Position numbers and translations under genes: made by a program. 64,000 nucleotides of DNA from Campylobacter_A concisus_Y (lineage in GTDB: Bacteria; Campylobacterota; Campylobacteria; Campylobacterales; Campylobacteraceae), in the NCBI RefSeq assembly GCF_902460415.1, contig NZ_CABPTY010000001.1, positions 783,538-847,537 on the forward strand. Direction: 5' to 3'. Numbering within the stretch: position 1 is the first letter of the stretch; every line of letters starts with the position of its first letter. The notes beneath the pieces are model-generated. The model saw nothing but the letters and a program-made list of their open reading frames with translations, did no database searches and was not told the origin of the DNA. Shown in pieces: positions 33,660 through 42,043 of this stretch.

Positions 33660-34103
33660 TTAGCTTTTTAGCAAACTAAGTGCTTTTATAGTAGCACGAA
33701 CGACGTTTGCTGAGTTGTTTGAGCCAAGTGATTTAGTAAGGATATCCTTAATACCTGCAAGCTCGATAATAGGACGTGCACTACCACCAGCGATAACACC
33801 AGTACCCTCGCTAGCTGGGCGAAGTAGCATTCTACTTGCGTTGTATTTTACTTCTACATCGTGAGGAATAGTTGTGCCCTTGATCTTAACGTGGATAATA
33901 TTTTTAAATGCGTCGTCAATTGCTTTTCTCATCGCATCTGGCACCTCTTTAGCTTTGCCATATCCAAAGCCGACTAGGCCATTTCTATTACCAACAACAA
34001 CTAAAGCTGTAAATCTAAATCTACGACCACCTTTAACAACCTTTGTAACCCGACCGATATCGACGATTACTTCTTCAAATTCTTCTCTATTATATTTTTC
34101 CAT
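33660..34103 (-). CDS. rpsE: 30S ribosomal protein S5
   Basis: 147 residues, shorter at the N-terminus than E. coli S5. The S5 double-stranded RNA-binding motif (VVKGGRRFRFTALVVVGNRNGLVGFGYGKAKEVPDA) and the C-terminal domain (RPIIELAGIKDILTKSLGSNNSANVVRATIKAL) are both present. Confidence 0.97.
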   Translation of the reverse strand: MEKYNREEFEEVIVDIGRVTKVVKGGRRFRFTALVVVGNRNGLVGFGYGKAKEVPDAMRKAIDDAFKNIIHVKIKGTTIPHDVEVKYNASRMLLRPASEGTGVIAGGSARPIIELAGIKDILTKSLGSNNSANVVRATIKALSLLKS

Positions 34104-34118
34104 CGATTTTCCTTTGGG

Positions 34119-34475
34119 TTATAGCTTGACGCCATTTTCTCTTAAAGCTTCAGCAAATGCTGCGATAACGCCATGATACAAATAACCATTCCTATCAAAA
34201 ACTGCAACATCTATATTCTTAGCTTTTAAAGCCTTAGCAAATTCTTTAGCTAAAGTGACCGCACCTTCTTTATTTGCTTTTATGCCTAATTTTCTACCAT
34301 CAACTGCAGCTAGTGTAGTAGCTGTAACGTCGTCAATTGCTTGAACGTAAATAGTTCTATTTGATTTGAAAATAGAAACTCTTGGGCAAGTTGCAACACC
34401 AGAAATTTTACCTCTGATTCTTCTTTTTCTCTTAATTCTAAGAGCGATTTTTCTTTTTAGTACTTTTGCTGTCAT
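34119..34475 (-). CDS. rplR: 50S ribosomal protein L18
   Basis: 118 residues. Basic N-terminus (LKRKIALRIKRKRRIRGKI) that binds 5S rRNA, then RVSIFKSNRTIYVQAIDD and the ending FDRNGYLYHGVIAAFAEALRENG. Ten bases after rplF. Confidence 0.97.
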   Translation of the reverse strand: MTAKVLKRKIALRIKRKRRIRGKISGVATCPRVSIFKSNRTIYVQAIDDVTATTLAAVDGRKLGIKANKEGAVTLAKEFAKALKAKNIDVAVFDRNGYLYHGVIAAFAEALRENGVKL

Positions 34476-34485
34476 TTACCGCCCC

Positions 34486-35022
34486 TTACTTCTTAGATGT
34501 CTTGCCCGCTTTGCGGATGATACGTTCTTCTATGTATTTAACGCCCTTGCCTTTGTATGGCTCAGGTGGTCTAAATCCTCTAACTTGAGCAGCCACTTGG
34601 CCTACTACTTGTTTGTCATCACCTTTGATAGTAATAACGTTTTTCTCAACACTAGCTTCAACGCCTGCTGGTAGCTCATAGTTGATAAGGTGTGAAAAAC
34701 CAAGAGAAAGCTCTAAAATTTTACCTTTTGCAGCTGCTTTGTAACCAACGCCGTTGATCTCAAGCTGGCGAGTAAATCCCGCAGTGATACCAGTTACGAT
34801 ATTATTAGCAAGTGCTCTATATGTTCCCCAGTAAGCTCTACTTTGGCGATCTTCGCCCTTTGGAGCAAAAACTATATGACCATTTTCTACCTTGACATCA
34901 ACATGACCTTTTGTGTCAAGCTCTTTTATATGATTGCCCTTTTTAAATTTTAGGACATTATTTTCAACGCTAACGTCTACACCACTTGGGATAGCGATAG
35001 GCTGTTTTCCAATACGTGACAT
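34486..35022 (-). CDS. rplF: 50S ribosomal protein L6
   Basis: 178 residues. MSRIGKQPIAIPSGVDV, the KYRGTYRAL-like segment GTYRALANNIVTGITAGFTRQLEINGVGYKA and the signature PEPYKGKGVKYIEERIIRKAGK. It begins only after a 190-base structured spacer from rpsH. Confidence 0.97.
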   Translation of the reverse strand: MSRIGKQPIAIPSGVDVSVENNVLKFKKGNHIKELDTKGHVDVKVENGHIVFAPKGEDRQSRAYWGTYRALANNIVTGITAGFTRQLEINGVGYKAAAKGKILELSLGFSHLINYELPAGVEASVEKNVITIKGDDKQVVGQVAAQVRGFRPPEPYKGKGVKYIEERIIRKAGKTSKK

Positions 35023-35212
35023 TTTTTTCCTTTACTTGTCTAGGGTGTTCCTACATTTACGAATAAACACCACAATGCCGTAAATTTTATCGTCAAATTT
35101 GACGAAACCTTCATTTGAATTTCTAAATTTAGCTTTGGCAAAATCTAAAATTTTACCAAGCTAAAAATTTAACCTTAAAATCATAAGGTTAAATAGCGTT
35201 TAATGCAGTTTA
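35023..35212 (-). other. Structured spacer between rpsH and rplF
   Basis: 190 bases with no ORF. Three inverted repeats: CGTCAAATTTGACG (35091-35104); AGCTTTGGCAAAAT with ATTTTACCAAGCT (35131-35162, one bulge and a G-U pair); and TTTAACCTTA/TAAGGTTAAA (35168-35193, ten perfect pairs). On the minus strand the last is followed by TTTTTAGC, so it can act as an internal terminator. Confidence 0.75.
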
Positions 35213-35608
35213 TTACCAAACTGTACAAAGAACTTCGCCGCCAACGCCAGCTTTACTTGCTTCAATACCGCTCATAACGCCTTTGCTTGTGCTAACGATA
35301 ACTGTTCCGTAACCATTTTTAAAACGCTTAATGTCGTCTTTGCCTTGATAAACACGACGACCAGGTTTTGAAACCCTTTTAAGCTCGTTTATAACGCTTC
35401 TGCCGTACTCATCATACTTTAAAACTACATTTATAAATTTCTTGTTACCTTCTTCGATAACGTTGTAGCTCTCTACATAGCCTTTTGCTGCAAGGATAGA
35501 AAGAGTAGCCTCAACAACCTTAGAATGAAGCAATTTCGCAGTTTCAAGCTTTCTCATACTTGCATTTCTAATGCGTGTTAATCCATCTGATATTAAATCG
35601 TTTAACAT
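35213..35608 (-). CDS. rpsH: 30S ribosomal protein S8
   Basis: 131 residues. NDLISDGLTRIRNASMRKLETAKLLHSK at the start and the C-terminal rRNA-binding signature GTVIVSTSKGVMSGIEASKAGVGGEVLCTVW. In E. coli S8 is the autoregulator of this operon; the large spacer following this gene makes a regulatory link worth testing. Confidence 0.97.
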   Translation of the reverse strand: MLNDLISDGLTRIRNASMRKLETAKLLHSKVVEATLSILAAKGYVESYNVIEEGNKKFINVVLKYDEYGRSVINELKRVSKPGRRVYQGKDDIKRFKNGYGTVIVSTSKGVMSGIEASKAGVGGEVLCTVW

Positions 35609-35617
35609 TTCTCTTCC

Positions 35618-35803
35618 TTACCAACTTGCTTTTTTAAGACCAGGTATTAGGCCTTCGTTAGCCATTTTTCTTAGGCAAACACGGCAAATTCCAAAATCTT
35701 TATAAACAGAGTGCGGACGACCGCAAATTTGGCATCTAGTATAGCCGCGAACCGCAAATTTTGGCTTGCGTGCAGCTTTTGCTATCATTGATTTCTTTGC
35801 CAT
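35618..35803 (-). CDS. rpsN: 30S ribosomal protein S14, zinc-binding (type Z)
   Basis: 61 residues from ATG at 35803 (MAKKSMIAKAARKPKFAVRGYT). A longer reading from 35833 is not needed. The four zinc cysteines are visible as CQICGRP and CRVCLR, which marks the short zinc type. Nine bases before rpsH. Confidence 0.97.
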   Translation of the reverse strand: MAKKSMIAKAARKPKFAVRGYTRCQICGRPHSVYKDFGICRVCLRKMANEGLIPGLKKASW

Positions 35804-35804
35804 T

Positions 35805-36350
35805 TTACTTTCCTTTTGCAAACGGCACACCAAATAGCTCTAGCAATTTGAATGCCTCTTTATCATTTTTAGCCGTAGTAGCAATCGTAATATTCATACC
35901 ATGAGTTCGTAAAATTTTATCATACTCAACCTCTGGAAACATTAGCTGCTCGCTAAGACCGAAGTTATAGTTTCCACGTCCATCAAAGCCATTTTTTGGA
36001 AGACCACGGAAATCTTTAACTCTTGGGAGAGCAACGCTGATTAGCTTATCTAAGAAAGCATACATTTGCTCTTTTCTCAAAGTTACTTTGATACCAACAG
36101 GGAAACCTTCGCGAACTTTAAAGCCAGCAACTGATTTTTTAGCATCAGTGATAACTGCTTTTTGTCCAGCGATAAGTGAAATGGTATCAGCCATATTTTG
36201 AAGCACTTTCTGATCTTTAGCAGAGTCTCCAGCGCCTACACTGATCACAATTTTCTCAAGTGCAGGGATAAGCATTGGATTTTTGATGTCAAATTCTTTT
36301 ACGAGAGCTGGCTTGATAGTTTCGTTAAATTTATCTTTTAATCTACTCAT
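35805..36350 (-). CDS. rplE: 50S ribosomal protein L5
   Basis: 181 residues. [54 protein letters not shown] and [17 protein letters not shown] are standard L5 segments. It binds 5S rRNA. One base from rpsN. Confidence 0.97.
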
Positions 36351-36355
36351 ATCTC

Positions 36356-36592
36356 TTATCCTTCAACTTTCGCGACATTTGATATGTCAATTGGCATCTC
36401 TTTATTTACGTGACCACCATTTGGAGTTTTTTCGCTTGGTTTGATAGCTTTTTTAGCTATTTTGCATCCCTCAACTATAACCTGACCTTTTTTTGCAAGA
36501 ACTGCTAAAATTTTACCAGTTTTGCCTTTATCGTCACCAGCGATGATCTTAACAGTATCGCCTTTTTTGACTTTAAATTTTACATTAGCCAT
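36356..36592 (-). CDS. rplX: 50S ribosomal protein L24
   Basis: 78 residues, short for the family. KOW motif at the start ([24 protein letters not shown]) followed by [32 protein letters not shown]. Overlaps rplN by one base. Confidence 0.97.
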
Positions 36593-36960
36593 TATAAAAC
36601 CTCCGGAGCTAGCGAAACAATCTTCATAAAGTTAGCATATCTAACTTCACGTCCAACTGGTCCAAAAATACGAGTGCCGACTGGCTCTTTTTTGCTATCA
36701 AGTATAACAGCTGCATTCTCGTCAAAGCGGATTAACGAACCATTATCTCTTTGAACCTCTTTTTTAGTTCTTACGACAACAGCTTTTACAACCTGTCCTT
36801 TTTTGATCTTACCATTTGGAAGAGCTTTTTTAACAGAGCAAACTATGATATCGCCAAGTGTAGCGTATCTTCTTTTGCTGCCGCCAAGAACTTTTATACA
36901 CATTAACTCTTTTGCACCACTATTATCAGCAACTGCAAGTCTTGTAAAACTTTGAATCAT
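36592..36960 (-). CDS. rplN: 50S ribosomal protein L14
   Basis: 122 residues, full length. MIQSFTRLAVADNSGAKELMCIKVLGG and RIFGPVGREVRYANFMKIVSLAPEVL are diagnostic. Overlaps rpsQ and rplX by one base each. Confidence 0.98.
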   Translation of the reverse strand: MIQSFTRLAVADNSGAKELMCIKVLGGSKRRYATLGDIIVCSVKKALPNGKIKKGQVVKAVVVRTKKEVQRDNGSLIRFDENAAVILDSKKEPVGTRIFGPVGREVRYANFMKIVSLAPEVL

Positions 36961-37211
36961 TACTCAACTCCCTTTGCCAATACAGCTTTTAAGCGAAAAT
37001 TCTTGCGAGCTGAAAGTGGTCTGCACTCGATCGCAACAACTGTATCGCCTGCTCTTGTCTCATTTTTCTCATCGTGAACTAAATACTTTTTAAAGCGTTT
37101 TACAAATTTATGGTATCTTGGGTGCATAACGCGTCTTTCTACCAAAATAGTAGCTGTTTTATCTCCAGCTTTTTGTAAAACAACACCTTGAATTTCTCTT
37201 TTTAATGCCAT
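36960..37211 (-). CDS. rpsQ: 30S ribosomal protein S17
   Basis: 83 residues from ATG at 37211 (MALKREIQGVVLQKAGDKTATI). An in-frame upstream start at 37235 would lie inside rpmC and is not needed. OB-fold core RRVMHPRYHKFVKRFKKYLVHDE and TVVAIECRPLSARKNFRL are present. Confidence 0.96.
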   Translation of the reverse strand: MALKREIQGVVLQKAGDKTATILVERRVMHPRYHKFVKRFKKYLVHDEKNETRAGDTVVAIECRPLSARKNFRLKAVLAKGVE

Positions 37212-37212
37212 T

Positions 37213-37407
37213 TTACGCCCCTTGTCTTGTTGCACTAATTGCAGTGTTGATCTGAGCTATCTCTTTGCGAACAGCACTAATCTCATTAGGGTTGCTTAAC
37301 TGCATAGTTTTTAGCTTTTGTCTTAAAGTAAATAAAAGCACCTTTTTCTCTTTTAGCAACGCGTTTAATTCTGCAACGCTCTTATCTTTTAACTCAGTAT
37401 ATTTCAT
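37213..37407 (-). CDS. rpmC: 50S ribosomal protein L29
   Basis: 64 residues from ATG at 37407 ([29 protein letters not shown]), which matches the Campylobacter L29 start. A GTG at 37413 is the alternative. Two long helices, [12 protein letters not shown] near the end. Overlaps rplP by 14 bases. Confidence 0.96.
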
Positions 37408-37819
37408 TTTCACTCTCTCGCGTTACAAATTTTGATTTGAAAGGAAGTTTGTGTAGAGCCAAAGTTAAAGCTTCACGAGCTAGCTCTTCGCTAACACCAG
37501 CCATTTCAAATATTATACGACCAGGTTTGATATTCATAACCCACTCTTCAACTCCAGCCTTACCTTTACCCATACGAGTTTGTAGAGGTTTTTTAGTAAG
37601 TGGCTTATCAGGGAAAACCCTTATCCAAATTTTAGCCTGTCTTTTTACATGACGAGTTAGAGCTTGACGAGCAGCTTCTATTTGGCGAGAATTTATTCTA
37701 CCAGCTTCAACAGCTTTAAGTGCAAATTCGCCAGTTGCTAAAGATGCTCCACGAGTCGCATAACCACGGTTGCGACCTTTCATTTGCTTACGAAATTTCG
37801 TTCTTTTAGGCATCAACAT
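37394..37819 (-). CDS. rplP: 50S ribosomal protein L16
   Basis: 141 residues starting [11 protein letters not shown], as in C. jejuni; AGAGG precedes the first ATG by nine bases. Conserved [56 protein letters not shown] and the tRNA-site segment are present. Confidence 0.97.
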
Positions 37820-37821
37820 AA

Positions 37822-38520
37822 TTATTTACCTCTTCTTGCTCTACGTGTTTTCTTAGGTGCTTCTTCTTCAGTTTTCTCAGGCTGAACACCTTTTTGAAGA
37901 ACCTCACCTTTAAAAATCCATACTTTAATACCTATGTTTCCATAAGTCGTATGAGCCTCAGCTACACCGTAATCTATCTTTGCTCTAAGAGTATGAAGCG
38001 GAACGCGACCTTCTAGATACCACTCGGTTCTTGCCATCTCAGCACCACCTAAACGACCAGCAACTGAAATTTTGATACCCTTAGCGCCTGATTTTTGAGC
38101 ACCTTGGATAACTTTTTTCATAGCACGTCTAAATGCGACACGCTTTTCAAGTTGCATAGCTACGTTTTCAGCAGCAAGTTGAGCTGAAGCTTGAGCTTTT
38201 CTTTCTTCTTTGATATTTACATTTACTTCTTTACCGATAAGTTTGCTAACTTCGTTCTTTAGGTTTTCAACATCTTGACCTTTTTTGCCGATGATGATAC
38301 CAGGACGAGCTGCAACTACGGTTACACGAAGTTTTTTAGCCGTTCTTTCGATTAGAATTTGGCTAATTCCTGCATAGTAAAGTTTTTTCTTTAAAAATGC
38401 ACGAATTTTATAATCTTCACCGATATTTTCAGGAAGACTTTGTTTGGTTGGAAACCATCTAGATTCCCAGTTGCGGTTAATTCCTAGTCTAAGACCTATT
38501 GGATTTACTTTTTGTCCCAT
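37822..38520 (-). CDS. rpsC: 30S ribosomal protein S3
   Basis: 232 residues. MGQKVNPIGLRLGINRNWESRWF, KH domain with GIIIGKKGQDVENLK (about 76-90), and the C-terminal domain GRLGGAEMARTEWYLEGRVPLHTLRAKIDYG. Basic C-terminal tail. One base between it and rplV. Confidence 0.97.
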   Translation of the reverse strand: MGQKVNPIGLRLGINRNWESRWFPTKQSLPENIGEDYKIRAFLKKKLYYAGISQILIERTAKKLRVTVVAARPGIIIGKKGQDVENLKNEVSKLIGKEVNVNIKEERKAQASAQLAAENVAMQLEKRVAFRRAMKKVIQGAQKSGAKGIKISVAGRLGGAEMARTEWYLEGRVPLHTLRAKIDYGVAEAHTTYGNIGIKVWIFKGEVLQKGVQPEKTEEEAPKKTRRARRGK

Positions 38521-38521
38521 A

Positions 38522-38854
38522 TTATGCTTCCTTCTTTTCAGGTTTAGATACTTCTACCATTACATGAGAAGTAGGTTTGCGAATTTTGCTCGCTGTTCCT
38601 CTTGCTCTTGGTCTAAATCTCTTTAATACAGGACCAGCATCAACGCGGCAACTAGTTACTACAACCTCTTCTGGCTCAAATCCGCCATTTGCTACTGCTG
38701 AGCTAATAGCGTTTGCTATAAATTTAGCACCACGATTTGGCATAAATTGCAAGCTTGCAAGTGCTAGCTCGGCATTCATGCCTTGAACTTCTCTTGCTAT
38801 AAGTCTTGCTTTTGTAGGAGAAAGTCTTACGAATTTTATAATTGCTTTACTCAT
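38522..38854 (-). CDS. rplV: 50S ribosomal protein L22
   Basis: 110 residues. VRLSPTKARLIAREVQGMNAELAL and the exit-tunnel hairpin region KRFRPRARGTASKIRKPTSHVMVEV are clear. Mutations in that hairpin cause macrolide resistance in other bacteria; no change can be judged here. Confidence 0.97.
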   Translation of the reverse strand: MSKAIIKFVRLSPTKARLIAREVQGMNAELALASLQFMPNRGAKFIANAISSAVANGGFEPEEVVVTSCRVDAGPVLKRFRPRARGTASKIRKPTSHVMVEVSKPEKKEA

Positions 38855-38865
38855 ATTATCTTCCC

Positions 38866-39147
38866 TTACTTGCCGATTTTCTTTTGCACTGAGCCTTTAT
38901 GACCCTTAAATGTGCGTGTTGGAGCAAATTCGCCAAGTTTATAGCCTATATGATTTTCTGTAACATATACAGGAATAAAGCTCTTGCCATTGTGAACGTT
39001 AAATGTTAGTCCAATCATTTCAGGTACAATCGTGCTACGTCTTGACCAAGTTTTGATTGGTTTGTTATCGTTTGCATTTTTTGCGGCAATAACTTTTTTC
39101 ATTACATGATCATCTACGAAAGGACCTTTTTTGAGTGATCTTGCCAT
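38866..39147 (-). CDS. rpsS: 30S ribosomal protein S19
   Basis: 93 residues. MARSLKKGPFVDDHVMKKV, then SRRSTIVPEMIGLTFNVHNGKSFIPVYVTENHIGYKLGEFAPTRTFKGH: standard S19. Two bases after rplB. Confidence 0.98.
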   Translation of the reverse strand: MARSLKKGPFVDDHVMKKVIAAKNANDNKPIKTWSRRSTIVPEMIGLTFNVHNGKSFIPVYVTENHIGYKLGEFAPTRTFKGHKGSVQKKIGK

Positions 39148-39149
39148 CT

Positions 39150-39983
39150 CTATTTTCCTTTCCTTCTTGAAATTATAAGCTTATCGCTAGCTTTTTTACG
39201 GCGAGTCTTAGCACCTTTAGTTGGTTTACCCCATGGAGTAACTGGGTGACGGCCTGAATTTTTCTTACCTTCACCACCGCCGTGTGGGTGATCAACTGGG
39301 TTCATAGCAGAACCACGTGTTTGTGGGCGGATACCGCGGTAGCGATTACGTCCAGCTTTACCTATAGTGATGTTAGCCCAGTCTTCATTGCCTACTACAC
39401 CGATACTTGCCATACACTCAGCTAGTACTTGTCTCATCTCGCCACTTGGCATTCTTAAGATAACATACTTCTCTTCTTTACCCATTAGCTGAGCATAACC
39501 GCCAGCTGAACGAGCTATCTGAGCGCCTTTGCCGGGTTTTAACTCTACGTTATGAACGATAGTACCAACTGGGATAAATCTTAATTTCATAGCGTTGCCT
39601 GGTTTAATATCTAGTGAGCCCTCATCGATAGATGCGATAACGTCGCCAACATTTAGGCCATTTGGTCTAATGATATAGCGTTTTTCGCCATCTTTGTAAG
39701 CTATAAGAGCGATACGGCAGTTTCTGTTTGGATCGTACTCGATCGCTTCAACTTTACCTTCTATACCAAATTTGCGACGTTTAAAGTCGATGATACGATA
39801 AAGTTTTTTTGCACCTGCTTCTTTATGTCTTGAAGTTATACGACCATTGTTGTTTCTACCGCCAGTTGCAGGTAGTTTAACAAGCAAGCTTCTAACGCTT
39901 GGTTTAGCTGTTATGTCTTCAGAGCTTAGTCCAGTCATATATCTACGACTAGGTGTATATGGTTTATATGATTTTATAGCCAT
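39150..39983 (-). CDS. rplB: 50S ribosomal protein L2
   Basis: 277 residues. GRNNNGRITSRHKEAGAKKLYRIIDF, MPSGEMRQV and the peptidyl-transferase-side motif GSAMNPVDHPHGGGEG, with the conserved His, near residue 230. The basic tail ends the protein. Confidence 0.98.
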   Translation of the reverse strand: MAIKSYKPYTPSRRYMTGLSSEDITAKPSVRSLLVKLPATGGRNNNGRITSRHKEAGAKKLYRIIDFKRRKFGIEGKVEAIEYDPNRNCRIALIAYKDGEKRYIIRPNGLNVGDVIASIDEGSLDIKPGNAMKLRFIPVGTIVHNVELKPGKGAQIARSAGGYAQLMGKEEKYVILRMPSGEMRQVLAECMASIGVVGNEDWANITIGKAGRNRYRGIRPQTRGSAMNPVDHPHGGGEGKKNSGRHPVTPWGKPTKGAKTRRKKASDKLIISRRKGK

Positions 39984-39984
39984 C

Positions 39985-40266
39985 TTACGCCTCCGTATTT
40001 TCTAGGCTTACGCCTTCAGGTAACTTAACGTAGAATTTCTTTATCTCGTCACGTTGGCCTGCTCTTCCTCTAAAACGCTTAACCTTGCCGCTAATTCTAA
40101 GTGAATTTACGCGAACAGGCGTTACTCCAAAATACTCTTGCAAAACCGCTTTTAAGCTGTTTTTTGTAACTCTTGGTGAAGTTTGGATAACAACAACGCC
40201 TTGTTCTTGAAGGCCTAGAGTTTTTTCTGTATAAATAATTGTTTTGATATCAGTTATATCCGCCAT
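39985..40266 (-). CDS. rplW: 50S ribosomal protein L23
   Basis: 93 residues. [58 protein letters not shown] fits L23, which lies at the tunnel exit and docks trigger factor and SRP. One base from both neighbours. Confidence 0.96.
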
Positions 40267-40267
40267 T

Positions 40268-40882
40268 TTAGCCCTCTTTTGTTATAGTTTTTAGTGCAGC
40301 TTTTTCAATAATAACCGAACTAAATGTAGAGACAAGATAAGCATTTACCTCATTTGCATCTACTACATAGCAGTTTGCTAAATTTCTAAAAGCAAGTAGT
40401 GTTTTATCGTCTAGTAAATCTTTAACGATAAGCGCGTCTTTTACTTTTAAATTTTTGATGATATTAGCTGCATCTTTTGTCTTTCCAGACTCGATTGAGA
40501 TGCTATCTACTGCGAAAATTTTACCATCTTGTGCTTTTACTGCCAAAGCGTACTCAAGAGCTAGTCTTTTTTGTTTTTTATTGACTTTTTGAAAATAGTT
40601 TTTCTCGTTTGTTGGACCAAATGCAACTGCACCGCCTACCCAAACGTTAGTTCTAGTTGAACCCGCTCTTGCACCACCACGTCCTTTTTGTCTCCATGGT
40701 TTTTTACCACCACCGCTTACAAAAGCACGGCTTTTAGTGTGAGCCGTATTTGCTCTTATACCAGCAAGGTAAGATTTTACATAAAGATATAGGTTGTGCG
40801 GATTTACTTCAGCGTAGCTTGCAGGAAGCTCTAGCTCGCCTGAATTTTCAAATTTATCGTTTAATACGTGAATTTTACTCAT
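40268..40882 (-). CDS. rplD: 50S ribosomal protein L4
   Basis: 204 residues. The central loop [44 protein letters not shown] is diagnostic. In E. coli L4 represses its own operon through the S10 leader; a structured leader exists here before rpsJ. Overlaps rplC by 4 bases. Confidence 0.97.
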
Positions 40883-41457
40883 TTTACAATCCTTATTTTA
40901 CCCATTGCACCATTGTGACCAGGAACGCAACCTTTTACAACTACGATGCTATTTTGAGCGTCAAAGCTTATTAGCTCGTTTTTAACAGTAACTTTCTCAT
41001 TGCCCATGTGTCCTGCCATTTTCATACCTGGTTGAACACGACCTGGCCATTCGCAGTTACCAATTGAACCGTGGCGTCTGTGGAAACGTGAGCCGTGGCT
41101 TTTTGGACCACCACCGAAACCATGTCTTTTTACTACACCTTGGTAGCCTCTACCTTTTGAGTTAAAGCTAACTTTTAAAATTTTAGCCTCATTTAATGGT
41201 GTAAAGTCTAGGTTTCCAACTTCGCTATTAGCTACTTCAAGCGTAGCAAATTTGTTAAATTCTGCAGTCAGATTGTATTTCTTTTGCTGACCAGCGATAG
41301 CTTTGTTGTTTGCTTTAGTGTGGGCATACGCTACGATAGCACGTTTGTTTTCGTCGATCTCACATACTTTAGCCTCAACTAGCTTAAGTAGTGTAACTGG
41401 CGTACTCTTCGTGGCAATCGTTCTACTCATGCCTATTTTTTCTACAATATATTCCAT
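40879..41457 (-). CDS. rplC: 50S ribosomal protein L3
   Basis: 192 residues. The signature GRGYQGVVKRHGFGGGPKSHGSRFHRRHGSIG, including the Gln often methylated in other bacteria, and GRVQPGMKMAGHMGNEKVTVKN are present. Starts 20 bases after rpsJ. Confidence 0.97.
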   Translation of the reverse strand: MEYIVEKIGMSRTIATKSTPVTLLKLVEAKVCEIDENKRAIVAYAHTKANNKAIAGQQKKYNLTAEFNKFATLEVANSEVGNLDFTPLNEAKILKVSFNSKGRGYQGVVKRHGFGGGPKSHGSRFHRRHGSIGNCEWPGRVQPGMKMAGHMGNEKVTVKNELISFDAQNSIVVVKGCVPGHNGAMGKIRIVK

Positions 41458-41477
41458 ACTCTTATCCTTTTGTCCGC

Positions 41478-41786
41478 TTATTTCATCGCACGAACTTCGA
41501 CGTTAACTTCTGGAGCTAGGTCGAGTTTTGTTAGGCTATCTACAGTTTCTGGAGTAGCAGCTACGATGTCAAGCATACGAGCGTGTATTCTCATCTCAAA
41601 CTGCTCACGTGAGTCTTTGTTGATGTGTGGAGATTTTAAGACTGTATAGCGTTTGATCTTTGTAGGCATTGGTACCGGGCCACGAACGTCGGCACCTGTT
41701 CGTTTGACAGCTTCTACGATTGCTGCAACAGTGCGGTCTAGAACTCTATGGTCGTAAGCTTTTAGCTTTAACCTGATTCTTTCCAT
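41478..41786 (-). CDS. rpsJ: 30S ribosomal protein S10
   Basis: 102 residues from ATG at 41786 (MERIRLKLKAYDHRVLDRTV), with AAAGGA nine bases upstream; a longer frame from 41816 lies in the leader. Core GADVRGPVPMPTKIKRYTVLKSPHINKDSREQFEMRIHARML is diagnostic. First gene of the operon. Confidence 0.97.
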   Translation of the reverse strand: MERIRLKLKAYDHRVLDRTVAAIVEAVKRTGADVRGPVPMPTKIKRYTVLKSPHINKDSREQFEMRIHARMLDIVAATPETVDSLTKLDLAPEVNVEVRAMK

Positions 41787-41920
41787 GTGTTTTCCTTTAA
41801 AAAGAACTTGTCGCAAACTCGCGACCTCTTTACATCAAAATAACTCGCATAGGATCAAGCGATCGTACGAGCAAAGACGATTGTCTTTTCGTAAAGAGAA
41901 CGCGATTTTACAAAAAAGCT
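41787..41920 (-). promoter_or_regulatory. Structured leader of the S10 operon
   Basis: About 130 transcribed bases before rpsJ. Inverted repeats: GTCGC-N6-GCGAC (41810-41825), extendable by AAAGA/TCTTT; GATC-AAGC-GATC enclosed by CTCG/CGAG near 41844-41871; and AAAGAC-GATT-GTCTTT (41873-41888). The layout suits an autoregulatory r-protein leader. No family was recognised. Confidence 0.5.
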
Positions 41921-41926
41921 ATTATA
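41921..41926 (-). promoter_or_regulatory. -10 element of the S10 operon promoter
   Basis: TATAAT on the minus strand. TTGACA lies 2 bases upstream, so a second reading is TTGACA with TAAAAT (41905-41910) 18 bases on. Either way the transcript starts some 110-130 bases before rpsJ. Confidence 0.7.
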
Positions 41927-42043
41927 GTTGTCAAGAAAAACGTTATTTTTTGATGAATTTTGATTAATTATTTCCTTTTAATAAGGAAGATATAAAATTT
42001 AAAAAGATAAGATTCCAAGAAATTAAAATTTTAAAGAGAAAAG

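Noticed and set aside
33874..34176. Long antisense open frames across ribosomal and other genes (also for example 20537-20830, 17138-17536, 21178-21636)
   Set aside because: They lie opposite strongly recognised genes, have Ser/Leu/Ile-rich nonsense composition, and lack ribosome sites. They are shadows.
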